Shown in pieces: positions 47,145-55,930 of a stretch of 64,000 nt of DNA (the stretch's first letter is position 1; every line of letters starts with the position of its first letter). This DNA is from Phaeodactylibacter xiamenensis (GTDB taxonomy: Bacteria > Bacteroidota > Bacteroidia > Chitinophagales > Saprospiraceae), in assembly GCF_000759025.1 (NCBI RefSeq), contig NZ_JPOS01000083.1:62001-126000 (forward strand), written 5' to 3'. Both the position numbers and the translations under genes were made by a program. The notes below the pieces were generated by a model. That model saw only the letters and a program-made list of their open reading frames with translations, ran no database searches and had not been told where the DNA came from.

Positions 47145-47543
47145 TTAAGCTGACTTTCTGATTTGAGCATCAATCGAATACCAACCGGGGCCTGCCAGTA
47201 AAATACAAACATAGGGCACCAAAAACAACAGCCCGCCTTCCATATCAGAATAGGGGTCGCCCCAATGCGCCACAAAGACCGCCACAAACATGGTAATGAT
47301 CAGCGGTAGGGCCGCCAGCCGGGTGAATAGCCCCACGGCAAGCAACAGTGCGCAGAACAGTTCGGCAAAAACCGCCAGCCCAAGTGAAATTTCGGGCCCC
47401 AGGCCCAGGAAATCGAGGAACTTCACTTCTTCGCCCCCTGTAAGCCTTTGCAGCTTAGGCCAGCCGTGCGCATAGGCCATGCTGAGCCCAAACATAAGGC
47501 GGAGGAGCAATAGAACAACGTCGTGATACCGGGTGTGCGTCAT
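47145..47543 (-). CDS. DoxX-family membrane protein
   Basis: 132 residues with four membrane segments typical of DoxX: VLLLLRLMFGLSMAYAHGWPKL, FAELFCALLLAVGLFTRLAAL (each quoted in part), and a MEGGLLFLVPYVCILLAG segment. Family members are linked to quinone or thiol redox processes; the exact role is unknown. First gene of a seven-gene minus-strand run that includes ApbE, MbnP-like and diheme proteins. Confidence 0.88.
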   Translation of the reverse strand: MTHTRYHDVVLLLLRLMFGLSMAYAHGWPKLQRLTGGEEVKFLDFLGLGPEISLGLAVFAELFCALLLAVGLFTRLAALPLIITMFVAVFVAHWGDPYSDMEGGLLFLVPYVCILLAGPGWYSIDAQIRKSA

Positions 47544-47568
47544 AAACAGGTCAGGTTTGCGTTGGCGG

Positions 47569-47576
47569 CAAAGGTA
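47569..47576 (-). promoter_or_regulatory. -7 promoter box for the DoxX-MbnP-diheme operon
   Basis: Minus-strand TACCTTTG matches TAnnTTTG and lies 26 bases before the doxX-like start. No matching -33 TTTG is obvious, so the call is tentative. Confidence 0.4.
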
Positions 47577-48070
47577 GTCAAGCGAGGTTTAATAATGGAG
47601 TGTGGGCCGGGAAATTGCGCTGGGTTTCTTTTATTTGGTTTTTTTGCCTTTCGGAGCAGAGCAGTGTGGGCAGTAAACTTTAAACTATTCAAGTTGAGCG
47701 CAGACTAGTATTGGAATAATTATTATGGCACAATGTTTTTTTGAAAAAAACACTCAAAAATTTTGGAATCTCGCGGGGGGGGGGGTAAATTTACCATTGT
47801 TAGTAAACTATATAGAGTTACAGAAGCTTCTGTCTCCTGTATGCACAACGCATATTCGCGCAAGCGCTTAATCATCTATTGCACATTTTTATCTGGGGAA
47901 CAAAATCGGTAAAGGGTATGGCTTCTGTCGTCAGCATGGTTTACTATGTCTGATAAATGTCTGCTCGTTCAATAAGAGATAGGATTACCTGTTCGCAGGT
48001 ATAAAGCTTATCCTTTTGGCTGATGCATTTAGAAGCTGTCTTGATGGTTAGATTGGTTTGGAATAAAGCA

Positions 48071-48283
48071 TCAATAGCGTGCCTCTGGGTACGATATTTG
48101 TTTGATCCGTTGATGCCCTACTTCGAACCTTTCTGCCAGGGCTTGGCCGTTCAAGTCTAAGATTAGGAGTTCTATGCCTGGAACCTTAACAATTGGGTTC
48201 TTGCATGTATAGACATGCACCAATGTTTTGGTTGTCAAATGGTGAATTAGATTAGCATTATTTGTGCGGCAATCCCGGCACAA
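48071..48283 (-). pseudogene. Possible decayed coding remnant
   Basis: A 70-codon minus-strand frame contains VKVPGIELLILDLNGQALAE, which loosely resembles the core of a T9SS sorting domain. Protein-like sequence seems to continue in another frame after its stop. No start or partner domain is visible. It could be chance. Confidence 0.2.
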
Positions 48284-48478
48284 AAATTAAGTATAAGGTT
48301 CAGAAACGGTCTTCCTTAAGGACTGAACTGTTAATGCGTCCCTGTATGCACAAGTTGGTGCATACCTGACATAATATTCGTTTTCACAGCTTCCGGCAAA
48401 GCGTACCGCTGGAAGGGTTAAATCCCTTTGCCCGGGTGTCAATTTCATGCTGATTCGGGCATTAAAACTTAGATTAAA

Positions 48479-48841
48479 ATGCAAAAACATCGTGCTACTC
48501 CTTCCTGTACATTAACTACGGTATTTCCCGGTACGTTTTTCAGTAAGCGGCTGGGGCAACTGGTCCTGTTGGCTGCCCTGTTTATAGTGCCCTTCCTCAC
48601 CTCCGCTCAAAGCTGGGATACGGTGCGGATGGTTGATTTTTCAAACCCTTCCTTTACAGATAGTCTTACCGGGGTTCAGGGGTTTGCTCAACAAGGCTTT
48701 GAAAAGGGAAACAATGGTGCTTCCGGAAGTTACAATGACCTTTGCGCGTTTACAAGCAGCTTTAGTGCTCAGGACCGTATGCGAATGCGCGTATCCCTGC
48801 TGTTATGTCCAATTACGGACAAGATTGAAACTAATTTTTAA
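48479..48841 (+). pseudogene. Truncated 5' fragment of an exported modular protein
   Basis: 120 codons. A long signal peptide (hydrophobic LGQLVLLAALFIVPFLTSAQ) is followed by WDTVRMVDFSNPSFTDSLTGVQ-type sequence typical of the start of a large T9SS protein. The sense stops soon after RMRMRVSLLL, and the tail PITDKIETNF is likely junction sequence. AT-rich DNA begins right there. It may be the lost front of the gene at 51846, whose readable upstream sequence resumes with GVTYRVSINGKV. The shared RVS hints at, but does not prove, one ancestral gene. Confidence 0.5.
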
Positions 48842-48858
48842 TCAAAAACGGTCATATT

Positions 48859-51027
48859 ATGAAAATTGTAAATCAAGACTTCAAGCATTTGATCCTAATT
48901 GGATTGATTGCTTTGACAAGCATTTCGGAATCTTTTGGTCAAGTGATCACCAGAGTGTTATCTCCAGAGGACAAAATCGAGAACTATATTCCTTGGTATA
49001 GTCCGGATGAAGAGACTCCAGTTTCCAAAACACCCGTTGTAGATTTGGAAGCAGTATTGCAAGAAGATGTCCAAACTAATAGACAATTACCTAGAATAGG
49101 AATAAAGCAAGAGGTTCAATACAATACCACAGATGGGAAATTAATTCACGCAGGTAACTACACAATTTGGAAATGGAATTTAGCTAATGATAATGCCAAG
49201 TCGTTAAGATTTAAATTATGTATAAAAGACATTCCTAGTGATTTTGTTCTGTTCTATTTTAATGATGAGTACAATTTTTTAGCAGGTCCTATAAAGTCGA
49301 AGAATTTTAGAAATAATAGTTACGTTAGTGACTATATCCCTGGGAATCAAGTGTCAATAATTTTATTTTTGCCACACGAGCAAATTGAGGTCAAGGAAGA
49401 TGACATTAGAGTAGATGACATTTACATAGGTCTTGAAACAACTTATGCTTTCGATTCCGCTTTTGGGACATCATTACCTTGCAACATCAATGTAGCATGC
49501 GACGAGGGCATTGGCTGGGATTATCAAATAAGTTCTGTATGTAAGATAATTACTGGAGATGGAGCTTGTACTGGATCATTAGTTAACAATGATTGTTGTG
49601 ACCTTACTCCATATGTTTTAACCGCTGATCATTGTTTAAGAGATGTATTTGAAAACTTAAACGATTTGGGAAGTTATTCTTTTAGGTTTAATTATCAAAG
49701 TCCTCAATGTAACCCAAGCCAAGAACCGAACCCATCGCAATGGATTGTATTTAATGGTAGCCAATTTAGATCAAGTTGGGATGATACTGATTTTGGGCTA
49801 CTAGAATTATTTGAAGATGGAATTGAAGGGTTATCATATTCGGGTTGGAATAGAGAAGTTAACCCTCCGACAAACGAAGTGACGTGCATCCATCATCCAT
49901 CTGGAGATGTGAAGAAGATTGCGGTAAATTCTGATGGCGTTGGTATACAAGGAAACTTTTGGAATATTCAACAATTTGATGCAGGTTTAGTAGAACCGGG
50001 TTCTTCAGGTAGTCCTTTGTTTGATGAAAATCAATTAATTATTGGTGATCTGTCGGGCGGTGACAGGAATTTAGGATGTGATGGAGATCATGGTTTAGTA
50101 GATAATAATACATATGGGCAGTTAAGCATCTCTTGGAATGGAGGTGGAGCAGCAAATTCAAGACTGATAGACTGGTTAGGGGCATCAACAAATCCGAATA
50201 CCATAGATTGCATGGAGCATCCTTTTATCGAAGGCCCAGAAGTTTTATGCACTGATCCTCAAACTTTTACCTTGATGAACAACATGCCTTGTGCCAAAAC
50301 AGTCACTTGGCGAGTCGAACCAGCGAATTTATTTGCGTCACCGAGTAGTGGAAACGGAGTCACAGCTTCACTTTGGGGAAATAATACTTCTTCAGGGCCT
50401 GCAACTCTTATTTATACACTATCAGCCGAGGGATGTAACGATGCCGAAGTAGGGTACGATCTATTTGTTGGAAGGCCGTGCACTTTTGAATTACACTCAT
50501 TTCCAACTGAAATATGTGTGGGCGAACAAGGGGAGACATTTTTAAACCTTTTTGAGGATTGCCTGGGTAATTATTCATCTATTGAATGGGATTTTTATGG
50601 AGCGATTTCAGGTTATGGGTACGATAACAAGGGAAGATATGCAGGCATAACAACAGGATATGGCTATGTCTGTGTTACGGTGACCAATGATTGTGGCTCA
50701 AAGGAGGTATGTGACCGAATTCTTGTTAAAGATTGTGGTGGTGGGTTTGGCTTTAGAAATTCCAGCTCAAAGTCAGGTGCAGCGGAATTTAAAGCGGATG
50801 TTTTTCCTAACCCAGCCAATGAGATTATTGAGGTAGCATGTTCGGGCTATGTACCTGGCACAAGAATAGCCGCCAGCCTGATTTCTACGGATGGAAAAGT
50901 GGTAAGAGAGCTTGAAGAATTCTCCCAAAACTTCAAAGTAGATATGGCTGATTTGCCATCCGGACTTTACGTTCTGCAATTGAATACAGATGGAGTGATT
51001 TATCACGAAAAAATAGTGAAGCTATGA
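48859..51027 (+). CDS. Lysyl-endopeptidase-like trypsin-family protease with T9SS tail
   Basis: 722 residues. Signal peptide (ending SFGQV), a prodomain, then a chymotrypsin-fold protease like bacterial Lys-C: CNINVACDEGIGWDYQISSV, active His in PYVLTADHCL, Asp in SSWDDTDFGLLEL, and Ser in VEPGSSGSPLFDENQ. Paired cysteines match the family. An Ig/PKD-like region and a T9SS sorting domain (VFPNPANEIIEVACSG, GLYVLQLN) follow. It would be secreted as a protease with Lys preference by homology. The gene is clearly more AT-rich than its surroundings, as is the next gene, pointing to recent acquisition. It overlaps the downstream gene by 4 bases. Confidence 0.9.
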   Translation: MKIVNQDFKHLILIGLIALTSISESFGQVITRVLSPEDKIENYIPWYSPDEETPVSKTPVVDLEAVLQEDVQTNRQLPRIGIKQEVQYNTTDGKLIHAGNYTIWKWNLANDNAKSLRFKLCIKDIPSDFVLFYFNDEYNFLAGPIKSKNFRNNSYVSDYIPGNQVSIILFLPHEQIEVKEDDIRVDDIYIGLETTYAFDSAFGTSLPCNINVACDEGIGWDYQISSVCKIITGDGACTGSLVNNDCCDLTPYVLTADHCLRDVFENLNDLGSYSFRFNYQSPQCNPSQEPNPSQWIVFNGSQFRSSWDDTDFGLLELFEDGIEGLSYSGWNREVNPPTNEVTCIHHPSGDVKKIAVNSDGVGIQGNFWNIQQFDAGLVEPGSSGSPLFDENQLIIGDLSGGDRNLGCDGDHGLVDNNTYGQLSISWNGGGAANSRLIDWLGASTNPNTIDCMEHPFIEGPEVLCTDPQTFTLMNNMPCAKTVTWRVEPANLFASPSSGNGVTASLWGNNTSSGPATLIYTLSAEGCNDAEVGYDLFVGRPCTFELHSFPTEICVGEQGETFLNLFEDCLGNYSSIEWDFYGAISGYGYDNKGRYAGITTGYGYVCVTVTNDCGSKEVCDRILVKDCGGGFGFRNSSSKSGAAEFKADVFPNPANEIIEVACSGYVPGTRIAASLISTDGKVVRELEEFSQNFKVDMADLPSGLYVLQLNTDGVIYHEKIVKL

Positions 51028-51731
51028 AAAAGATAATGCTATCGCTCGGCGTCTTATTCCTTATCCAATCGGCATTTGGCCAAACAGCGTCCATTAGCAA
51101 TTGGATATTAAGTGCAAATGTCGGAATAGAAGCACATGACAAAAGACTGTTCGACTATGCAAGGCCAGAAAGGGAAGCCTTATTGAGAATGCAGCCAGAG
51201 TTTTGGGGTACTTACCATTTGGGTTTTCACATTCAAAGAAAGTTATTTAACAAAGGGCGCTTAGCTGGAATGTTAGGTGTTGGGTTTACATTTGAAAAAG
51301 CCACATTTGACAGGCCCTTTAATCATTTGCATTTTGACGTAGATAATTTCTTAATTTTAAGACATCAGAATGATTACAAAAAATATAAAGTTCCTATATC
51401 TTATGGGTTGTTTTTTGAAATTAATGAACGGTGGTCTGTTAATGGAGCTTTTAGCGCTAATTTTTTATTCTTTAGAAGTATCGGCAGAGATAGTTATTCT
51501 GAGCCTACACCCTACAGAGAAGGTACTTTTGGATTTTGTGATATAAATGGCACTCTAGGTATTTTTTACAAATTAAATAATATCTTGATTGGTTTTAATA
51601 TGAGAGCATTCAATTTTCAAAAAATCGATAAGATCATTTTCAATTCTCTTATCAAAGACCCCAGAACGGATCAAACATGGGAGTGGTATAATCCATTACG
51701 TTTTGACTTGACCGTAGGATACACCTGGTGA
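51024..51731 (+). CDS. Outer-membrane beta-barrel-like protein
   Basis: 235 residues with a signal peptide (ending SAFGQ), then alternating strands rich in Tyr, Phe and Trp (YHLGFHIQRKLFNKG, LAGMLGVGFTFEKA, YGLFFEINERWSVNGA), ending in LTVGYTW, a terminal aromatic typical of barrels. No specific family recognised. It is AT-rich and overlaps the protease gene by 4 bases (ATGA), so they form a two-gene unit that probably arrived together. Confidence 0.72.
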   Translation: MKKIMLSLGVLFLIQSAFGQTASISNWILSANVGIEAHDKRLFDYARPEREALLRMQPEFWGTYHLGFHIQRKLFNKGRLAGMLGVGFTFEKATFDRPFNHLHFDVDNFLILRHQNDYKKYKVPISYGLFFEINERWSVNGAFSANFLFFRSIGRDSYSEPTPYREGTFGFCDINGTLGIFYKLNNILIGFNMRAFNFQKIDKIIFNSLIKDPRTDQTWEWYNPLRFDLTVGYTW

Positions 51732-51772
51732 AGCATGGAATGAACTGGACATAACACGGCATAAAACGGCAA

Positions 51773-51791
51773 GTGGGGCTAAGCGCCCCAC
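51773..51791 (+). terminator. Possible hairpin terminator after the AT-rich pair
   Basis: GTGGGGC-N5-GCCCCAC, 42 bases past the barrel gene. There is no T run after it, so the function is uncertain. Confidence 0.45.
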
Positions 51792-51845
51792 CTGCGTTTA
51801 TGCAGACCGGCAGGTGTAACCTATCGGGTATCCATTAATGGGAAG

Positions 51846-54209
51846 GTGAACAGAACCGGGCAGGCGGTTAACTTTGGGTATGTGCCAACGTCGAACCCCC
51901 AACAAGTTACCTTCATATCGCAGGGTGTACCGCTTGCCGATATCCATTATGAAGACCCCGGCGCGGCAGTAGAAAGCGATACATTTTCGGTCACGGCTGA
52001 TGGCAACTACTGGGTGGCTGCGGAGCATGGAGGTGCGAATCTCTCCGATGTATTTGCACGACTGGACAATTTCATGGTCGAAGCCCTGCAAGAAGCTCCA
52101 ATGCCCAGTTTGTCTCTGACAGATAATGATGGCAACCCAATAACAAGTAGCATAGAGGCCGAGCCCGGCACCTCGTTCACGCTATGCCTGTCGCCAGACA
52201 GCGCGCCTGCTGAGGATATGGCGTTAGCGCTTAGTATTGATGGGGACGGCTCCCCGCACTTTAGTGGTTTCACCACTATGCCGCTGACCTTCCAGGCAGG
52301 CAGTACTGACGAGGTGTGCTTCGAGCTTTCGCCGGCCTCGGACACCACTGCCGGCACGTACACGTTCCAACTCACGGATGGAAATGGTGAGGAAGTGATG
52401 AGCTTTGGGGTGGGGGTGGAGCCGCCGTGTACTAGTGTAGCTGGGCCGGATTGGAATGTATGTGAAGGAGTAAGCGTACAATTGGGTACGGGCTGCCTGC
52501 CAGCGCCTCACCCGGTGGATGGCGTGGATTATTGTTATGCTTGGCTGTCTACAGATGGGCTGGATGACCCTGCATCTGCTATGCCTATTGCAACGCCTTC
52601 TGAAACGACTACCTACACCGTTTATGTGACTACTTCGGAGGGGGAGTTGATTGTGGAGGAGGAAGTGACGGTGACAATAAAGCCAGCACCTAATATCAAT
52701 GTAACCCCGGCTAAATCCGTTCTATGTTCCGGTCAGATTACAACTCTTGAAGTGGCTCCTACAGCTGGTTATTCATATGAATGGTCAACTGGTGAAGAAA
52801 CTGTTTCAATTGAAGTAAACAGCCCGGGGGACTACACTGTAACTGCTACAAACAGTAATCAGTGCCAAACTATTTCAACAGCCGAAGTACTCGATGCAGG
52901 GAGCGATGGTGAGGGAATAGCGAACTACCTCGAATCGATAGGTTTTTATCAATATCCGTCTTCTATACAGGTGACGGTAATGGGAGAAGAACAGTTGTCT
53001 GATGAAGATGTCCAATCAAGAAACCCTGTTAATGTTTGTGATGACATAGAATGTGGTTCTTCTACTGGAGTTTGTGTTAAGGATCATGCAAATTATGCCA
53101 TAAGGATTGCGGGCGAATTAATGCCTGACTTGGAAAGCGAAGTAACGGATCACTTAAATTATTTCGCAAGCGAGTTTGGCTACAGCAATATCAAAGCATT
53201 TATCACTCGAAATGATGACATTTGCCTTTGCCCCGGAGGATACTTAGATCAAGTTTTCTCAGCCTTCAGTAGTTCGGAAGCAGCATTTTGGATCCATATT
53301 GTGGATGTCGAAAGCTCAGACCAGGATAAATTTTATCTAATGTCCAACATGCCGGGTGCAAGTGGTAACCTGCCTTCTTCTACAGCACACCGACAACGAC
53401 TTGATCAAAGTATAATTAGAAATATTTCAGACCCATCTACCAGTGATTTTAATTCGAATGCGACTCAATCGCTGTATGGAGCTATGTTCCATTTGTTGAA
53501 TAGTCACACATCAATTGAAGGAGAGGAGCCGGAGGAATCAAATCCCTGCGGAAATCCTTCGGCAATTGCTAATTACGTTACACCTTCTGGAGTGATCCTA
53601 CAGTTAGACCAAGGAAGTATTCCCCGATTTAATCCTTCTACGAACTTCAAGTATAAGTTGCCCATAGGATCACTCACCGGTTTTTTAGATAACAATTTTT
53701 ATTACTACACCGGAATGGTTAGGGATTACTTTGACCCAACAGCAGAAGATTATTTCCTTGGCTATTATTCAGATAGTCGTCGACCTGCCTATACTGCTGA
53801 AGTGATTCTTCCACAAACAAATCACGAGGTACTATTGGGGATTATTAGTTCACTATATCCGAGTACATCAGATGAGGAGCTAGCTAGTTGTCAACGGGTT
53901 ATGGTTAGGCAAGTTAGATTGTCCCCTTTGGTAAACCCCAACAATGAAACAGGTGAAGGAACCCTGCTTGATGTACCTTTCTTTGATGCTTGGGTAGCCA
54001 CAGATGTATTGGAAGATGAGCAAACCTTCGTAAGTGAATATTATATAAATTGTCCTCCTCAGCTATCTTTAGGTCAATTTTATTCTCCTTCAGAAGTTAT
54101 TGTTCATAGAAACCCTCAAACAGGTGAGGTGGCTTACTACTTTCTGTATTGTAGTAAAGACCCTCAAACCGAATGTAACAGCCCCCTAAATACTCTGACA
54201 AAAGTCTAA
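51846..54209 (+). CDS. Gene remnant: modular exported protein lacking both ends
   Basis: 787 codons from a GTG, open upstream to 51783 with protein-like sequence (GVTYRVSINGKV) but no signal peptide, so the front is missing. Seen: a beta-sandwich segment (NFGYVPTSNPQQVTF); Calx-beta or Ig-like modules (SLSLTDNDGNPI); PKD/Ig modules (CEGVSVQLGTGC, YSYEWSTGEETVSIEV); then about 430 residues of unrecognised, cysteine-containing sequence. That last part is more AT-rich, which could mark an exchanged C-terminal module. The final nine codons and the TAA lie inside the terminal repeat of the IS element, so the true end is lost. A T9SS tail may have been removed. Confidence 0.6.
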   Translation: MNRTGQAVNFGYVPTSNPQQVTFISQGVPLADIHYEDPGAAVESDTFSVTADGNYWVAAEHGGANLSDVFARLDNFMVEALQEAPMPSLSLTDNDGNPITSSIEAEPGTSFTLCLSPDSAPAEDMALALSIDGDGSPHFSGFTTMPLTFQAGSTDEVCFELSPASDTTAGTYTFQLTDGNGEEVMSFGVGVEPPCTSVAGPDWNVCEGVSVQLGTGCLPAPHPVDGVDYCYAWLSTDGLDDPASAMPIATPSETTTYTVYVTTSEGELIVEEEVTVTIKPAPNINVTPAKSVLCSGQITTLEVAPTAGYSYEWSTGEETVSIEVNSPGDYTVTATNSNQCQTISTAEVLDAGSDGEGIANYLESIGFYQYPSSIQVTVMGEEQLSDEDVQSRNPVNVCDDIECGSSTGVCVKDHANYAIRIAGELMPDLESEVTDHLNYFASEFGYSNIKAFITRNDDICLCPGGYLDQVFSAFSSSEAAFWIHIVDVESSDQDKFYLMSNMPGASGNLPSSTAHRQRLDQSIIRNISDPSTSDFNSNATQSLYGAMFHLLNSHTSIEGEEPEESNPCGNPSAIANYVTPSGVILQLDQGSIPRFNPSTNFKYKLPIGSLTGFLDNNFYYYTGMVRDYFDPTAEDYFLGYYSDSRRPAYTAEVILPQTNHEVLLGIISSLYPSTSDEELASCQRVMVRQVRLSPLVNPNNETGEGTLLDVPFFDAWVATDVLEDEQTFVSEYYINCPPQLSLGQFYSPSEVIVHRNPQTGEVAYYFLYCSKDPQTECNSPLNTLTKV

Positions 54210-54231
54210 AAACTTTTTTAGAGATTTAGAT

Positions 54232-54468
54232 ATGGAAAAACAAGCAAACGGGAACCGGAAATTCAGCAAAAAGGAGAAGCTGGAGATTCTGGATGAAGCT
54301 AAAGCTTATGGGGTCAAAGTAACTTTGGCGAAGTATGATGTGTACCCTGCGACGTACTATTACTGGAAAAATCAGTATCAAGCTGATGGTGCTGATGGCT
54401 TAGACCATAGCGTAGCTAAGGCCAACCGGAGCCGGATACGAGAGCTGGAAAACGAACTGGTCCATTAA
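54232..54468 (+). CDS. IS3-family transposase OrfA, prematurely stopped
   Basis: 78 codons with a helix-turn-helix: KFSKKEKLEILDEAKAYGVK and DVYPATYYYWKNQYQ. The TAA at 54466 interrupts a frame that goes on with KLMLAEEQLRSRLKDELLKKK to a TAA at 54543-54548, the leucine-zipper part of OrfA. The intact frame would reach the A8 slip site at 54523, where a -1 shift joins orfB. The early TAA (probably from CAA) should block the OrfAB fusion, so this copy is likely unable to move on its own. Confidence 0.8.
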   Translation: MEKQANGNRKFSKKEKLEILDEAKAYGVKVTLAKYDVYPATYYYWKNQYQADGADGLDHSVAKANRSRIRELENELVH

Positions 54469-54522
54469 AAGCTCATGCTTGCAGAAGAGCAGCTGAGAAG
54501 CCGGTTAAAGGATGAGCTATTG

Positions 54523-54530
54523 AAAAAAAA
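54523..54530 (+). promoter_or_regulatory. Programmed -1 frameshift site (A8)
   Basis: Eight A followed by G, in the overlap of the orfA frame (beyond its premature stop) and the orfB frame. A-A-A-A-A-A-G runs are the usual slip sites in IS3 elements. Confidence 0.65.
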
Positions 54531-54551
54531 GTACCCAGAGTTGAGAAAGTA

Positions 54552-55544
54552 ATGTTAGCAAAACAATACATGTCGCTGGGTTTGATGCGGGAGGAAGTGT
54601 TAGCAATAACGGGGCTGACCCGCCATGCTTTATACTATCAGCCAACGGGCCGAAAAGTAGGCAAGCAAGCCACCCATTGGACACTGTTCAAAGACCCGGC
54701 AACTCAACTCTTAACGCGTCGTAGTAACGAGGAAGTAGTCACCGGTATTATCTCTATTTTGGCTGATAAAGATTTGCCAAATTGGTATCGTTTGGTGAGT
54801 GCTACTTTACAAGTCCGAGGTTGGTATATCAACCATAAAAAAGTGTACCGGCTGGAACAGGAAAATGGCCTGTTGTGTAAGGCCAGAAAACGTAAAGGGC
54901 GTAATTTTGTCCAGTACCGCAGAGTATGCCCGCAAGGCCCATTAAGGATCATTGAGATGGATATCAAGTACGTCTGGGTAGCTGGAAAGTCCTGCTACGC
55001 CTACGTTCTGACGATTATAGACACTTTTACCCGCTTTGCCTTACATTGGGCTGTAGGCTACGTCATGAAGCAGGAACAGATCAAGGATGCCTGGGATCAG
55101 GTCATCGTGAAATATCTGCAGCCAGCGGACTTGCTCAAAGCTCAGATCAACGTCGAAATACGCAATGATAATGGCAAGCAATTTTGCAGTAAAATGGTCC
55201 AACAATACTTTCGGGACAATCACCTTAATCAGGTTTTTACTCATCCTTACACGCCCGAGGAAAATGCCCACGTAGAGAGCTTTCACAAGACCTTAGGCAG
55301 CTCTTTGAAAGGAGCCTGTTTCCATACGCTCAAAGACTTGGAAAACCGGTTGAATAAGTTCTACCAGACTTACAACAACCATCGCCAGCATAGCTCTATA
55401 GCGATGCTCAGTCCGAGTATGTTTTGGGCACTTTGGGAGGATAACCAAATCGAAATGGAAACCTTCGATAAAAAGAAAGCTTCGGTTCAAATTGAGGCTA
55501 AGTCTTCAGGATGTTTTATCTTGGAAAGAGATACACCGCTATGA
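54552..55544 (+). CDS. IS3-family transposase OrfB (integrase core)
   Basis: 330 residues. The rve/DDE integrase core is complete: first Asp in IIEMDIKYVWVAG, second Asp in IRNDNGKQFCS, and the Glu in TPEENAHVESFHKTLG. The N-terminal HTH_21-like region (WYRLVSATLQVRGWYINHKKVYRL) is present. Its frame is -1 relative to orfA and is open from 54496, covering the A8 run, the classic IS3 arrangement. Confidence 0.9.
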   Translation: MLAKQYMSLGLMREEVLAITGLTRHALYYQPTGRKVGKQATHWTLFKDPATQLLTRRSNEEVVTGIISILADKDLPNWYRLVSATLQVRGWYINHKKVYRLEQENGLLCKARKRKGRNFVQYRRVCPQGPLRIIEMDIKYVWVAGKSCYAYVLTIIDTFTRFALHWAVGYVMKQEQIKDAWDQVIVKYLQPADLLKAQINVEIRNDNGKQFCSKMVQQYFRDNHLNQVFTHPYTPEENAHVESFHKTLGSSLKGACFHTLKDLENRLNKFYQTYNNHRQHSSIAMLSPSMFWALWEDNQIEMETFDKKKASVQIEAKSSGCFILERDTPL

Positions 55545-55584
55545 CTGTTCCTTCGGGTAATCAGAACCAGCAGGTGTTCCTCGC

Positions 55585-55618
55585 AATAATGAGGTTCCCT
55601 CGATGGGGCCTCATTATT
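55585..55618 (+). terminator. Hairpin terminator inside the IS
   Basis: AATAATGAGG / CCTCATTATT, a perfect 10-base stem with a 14-base loop, 41 bases past orfB. A second palindrome (core GTAGGCCTAC) follows near 55631. Confidence 0.6.
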
Positions 55619-55754
55619 AAAAACGTAATGGTAGGCCTACGCATTACTACCTTCGGTACAATCGTCACCGTTGGTGTTCTCGCACAGCAAAGATAATACC
55701 ATCACGAAGGATTATTATTCACTAATAGAATTTTGTCCGATTCTTAGGGGGCTG

Positions 55755-55930
55755 AACCACGGCGCTTGGGCGCTCAACCTCAACCTCAGCTCCGCATCCT
55801 CCGTGCCACCCTCAGCCAAGATTGGGCCTTCCACCTGCCCATCACCCCCTTTCGTCGGATTCTTTTGTGCACCACACAGAAAATAGGTAGCTTAGGTTGT
55901 TCGTTCATAATTTGACTCAAAGCCAAAAAG
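55755..55930. other. Spacer between the IS and the subtilisin gene
   Basis: 176 GC-rich bases. One forward frame reads like protein (RILRATLSQDWAFHLPITP) and ends at a TGA near 55914. It could be the last piece of a gene cut by the IS, but I cannot tie it to any family. Confidence 0.25.

Larger units (their letters stand above)
47544..48478. other. Gene-poor stretch with a G11 tract and small inverted repeats
   Basis: About 930 bases without a convincing gene. It holds a run of 11 G (47775-47785) merging into the palindrome GGTAAATTTACC (47784-47795), and inverted repeats GCATGT-ATAG-ACATGC (48203-48218) and TATGCAC-N6-GTGCATA (48345-48364). The string CCTGTATGCACAA occurs twice (near 47837 and 48341). 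The region is more AT-rich than the flanking genes. Confidence 0.55.
54179..55754 (+). mobile_element. IS3-family insertion sequence
   Basis: About 1.58 kb bounded by imperfect inverted repeats: left CAGCCCCCTAAATACTCTGA (54179 on), and, on the opposite strand, right CAGCCCCCTAAGAATCGGAC (from 55754 inward). Both continue with ACAAAA and TCTA, about 30 bases each. It contains orfA (54232), an A8 slippery run (54523-54530) and orfB (54552). Exact ends and a target duplication are not clear; only AA is shared by both flanks. Confidence 0.8.

Noticed and set aside
48859-51731. Bacteriophage or integrative element cargo
   Set aside because: No integrase, attachment site or phage gene flanks the AT-rich pair; only base composition suggests transfer.
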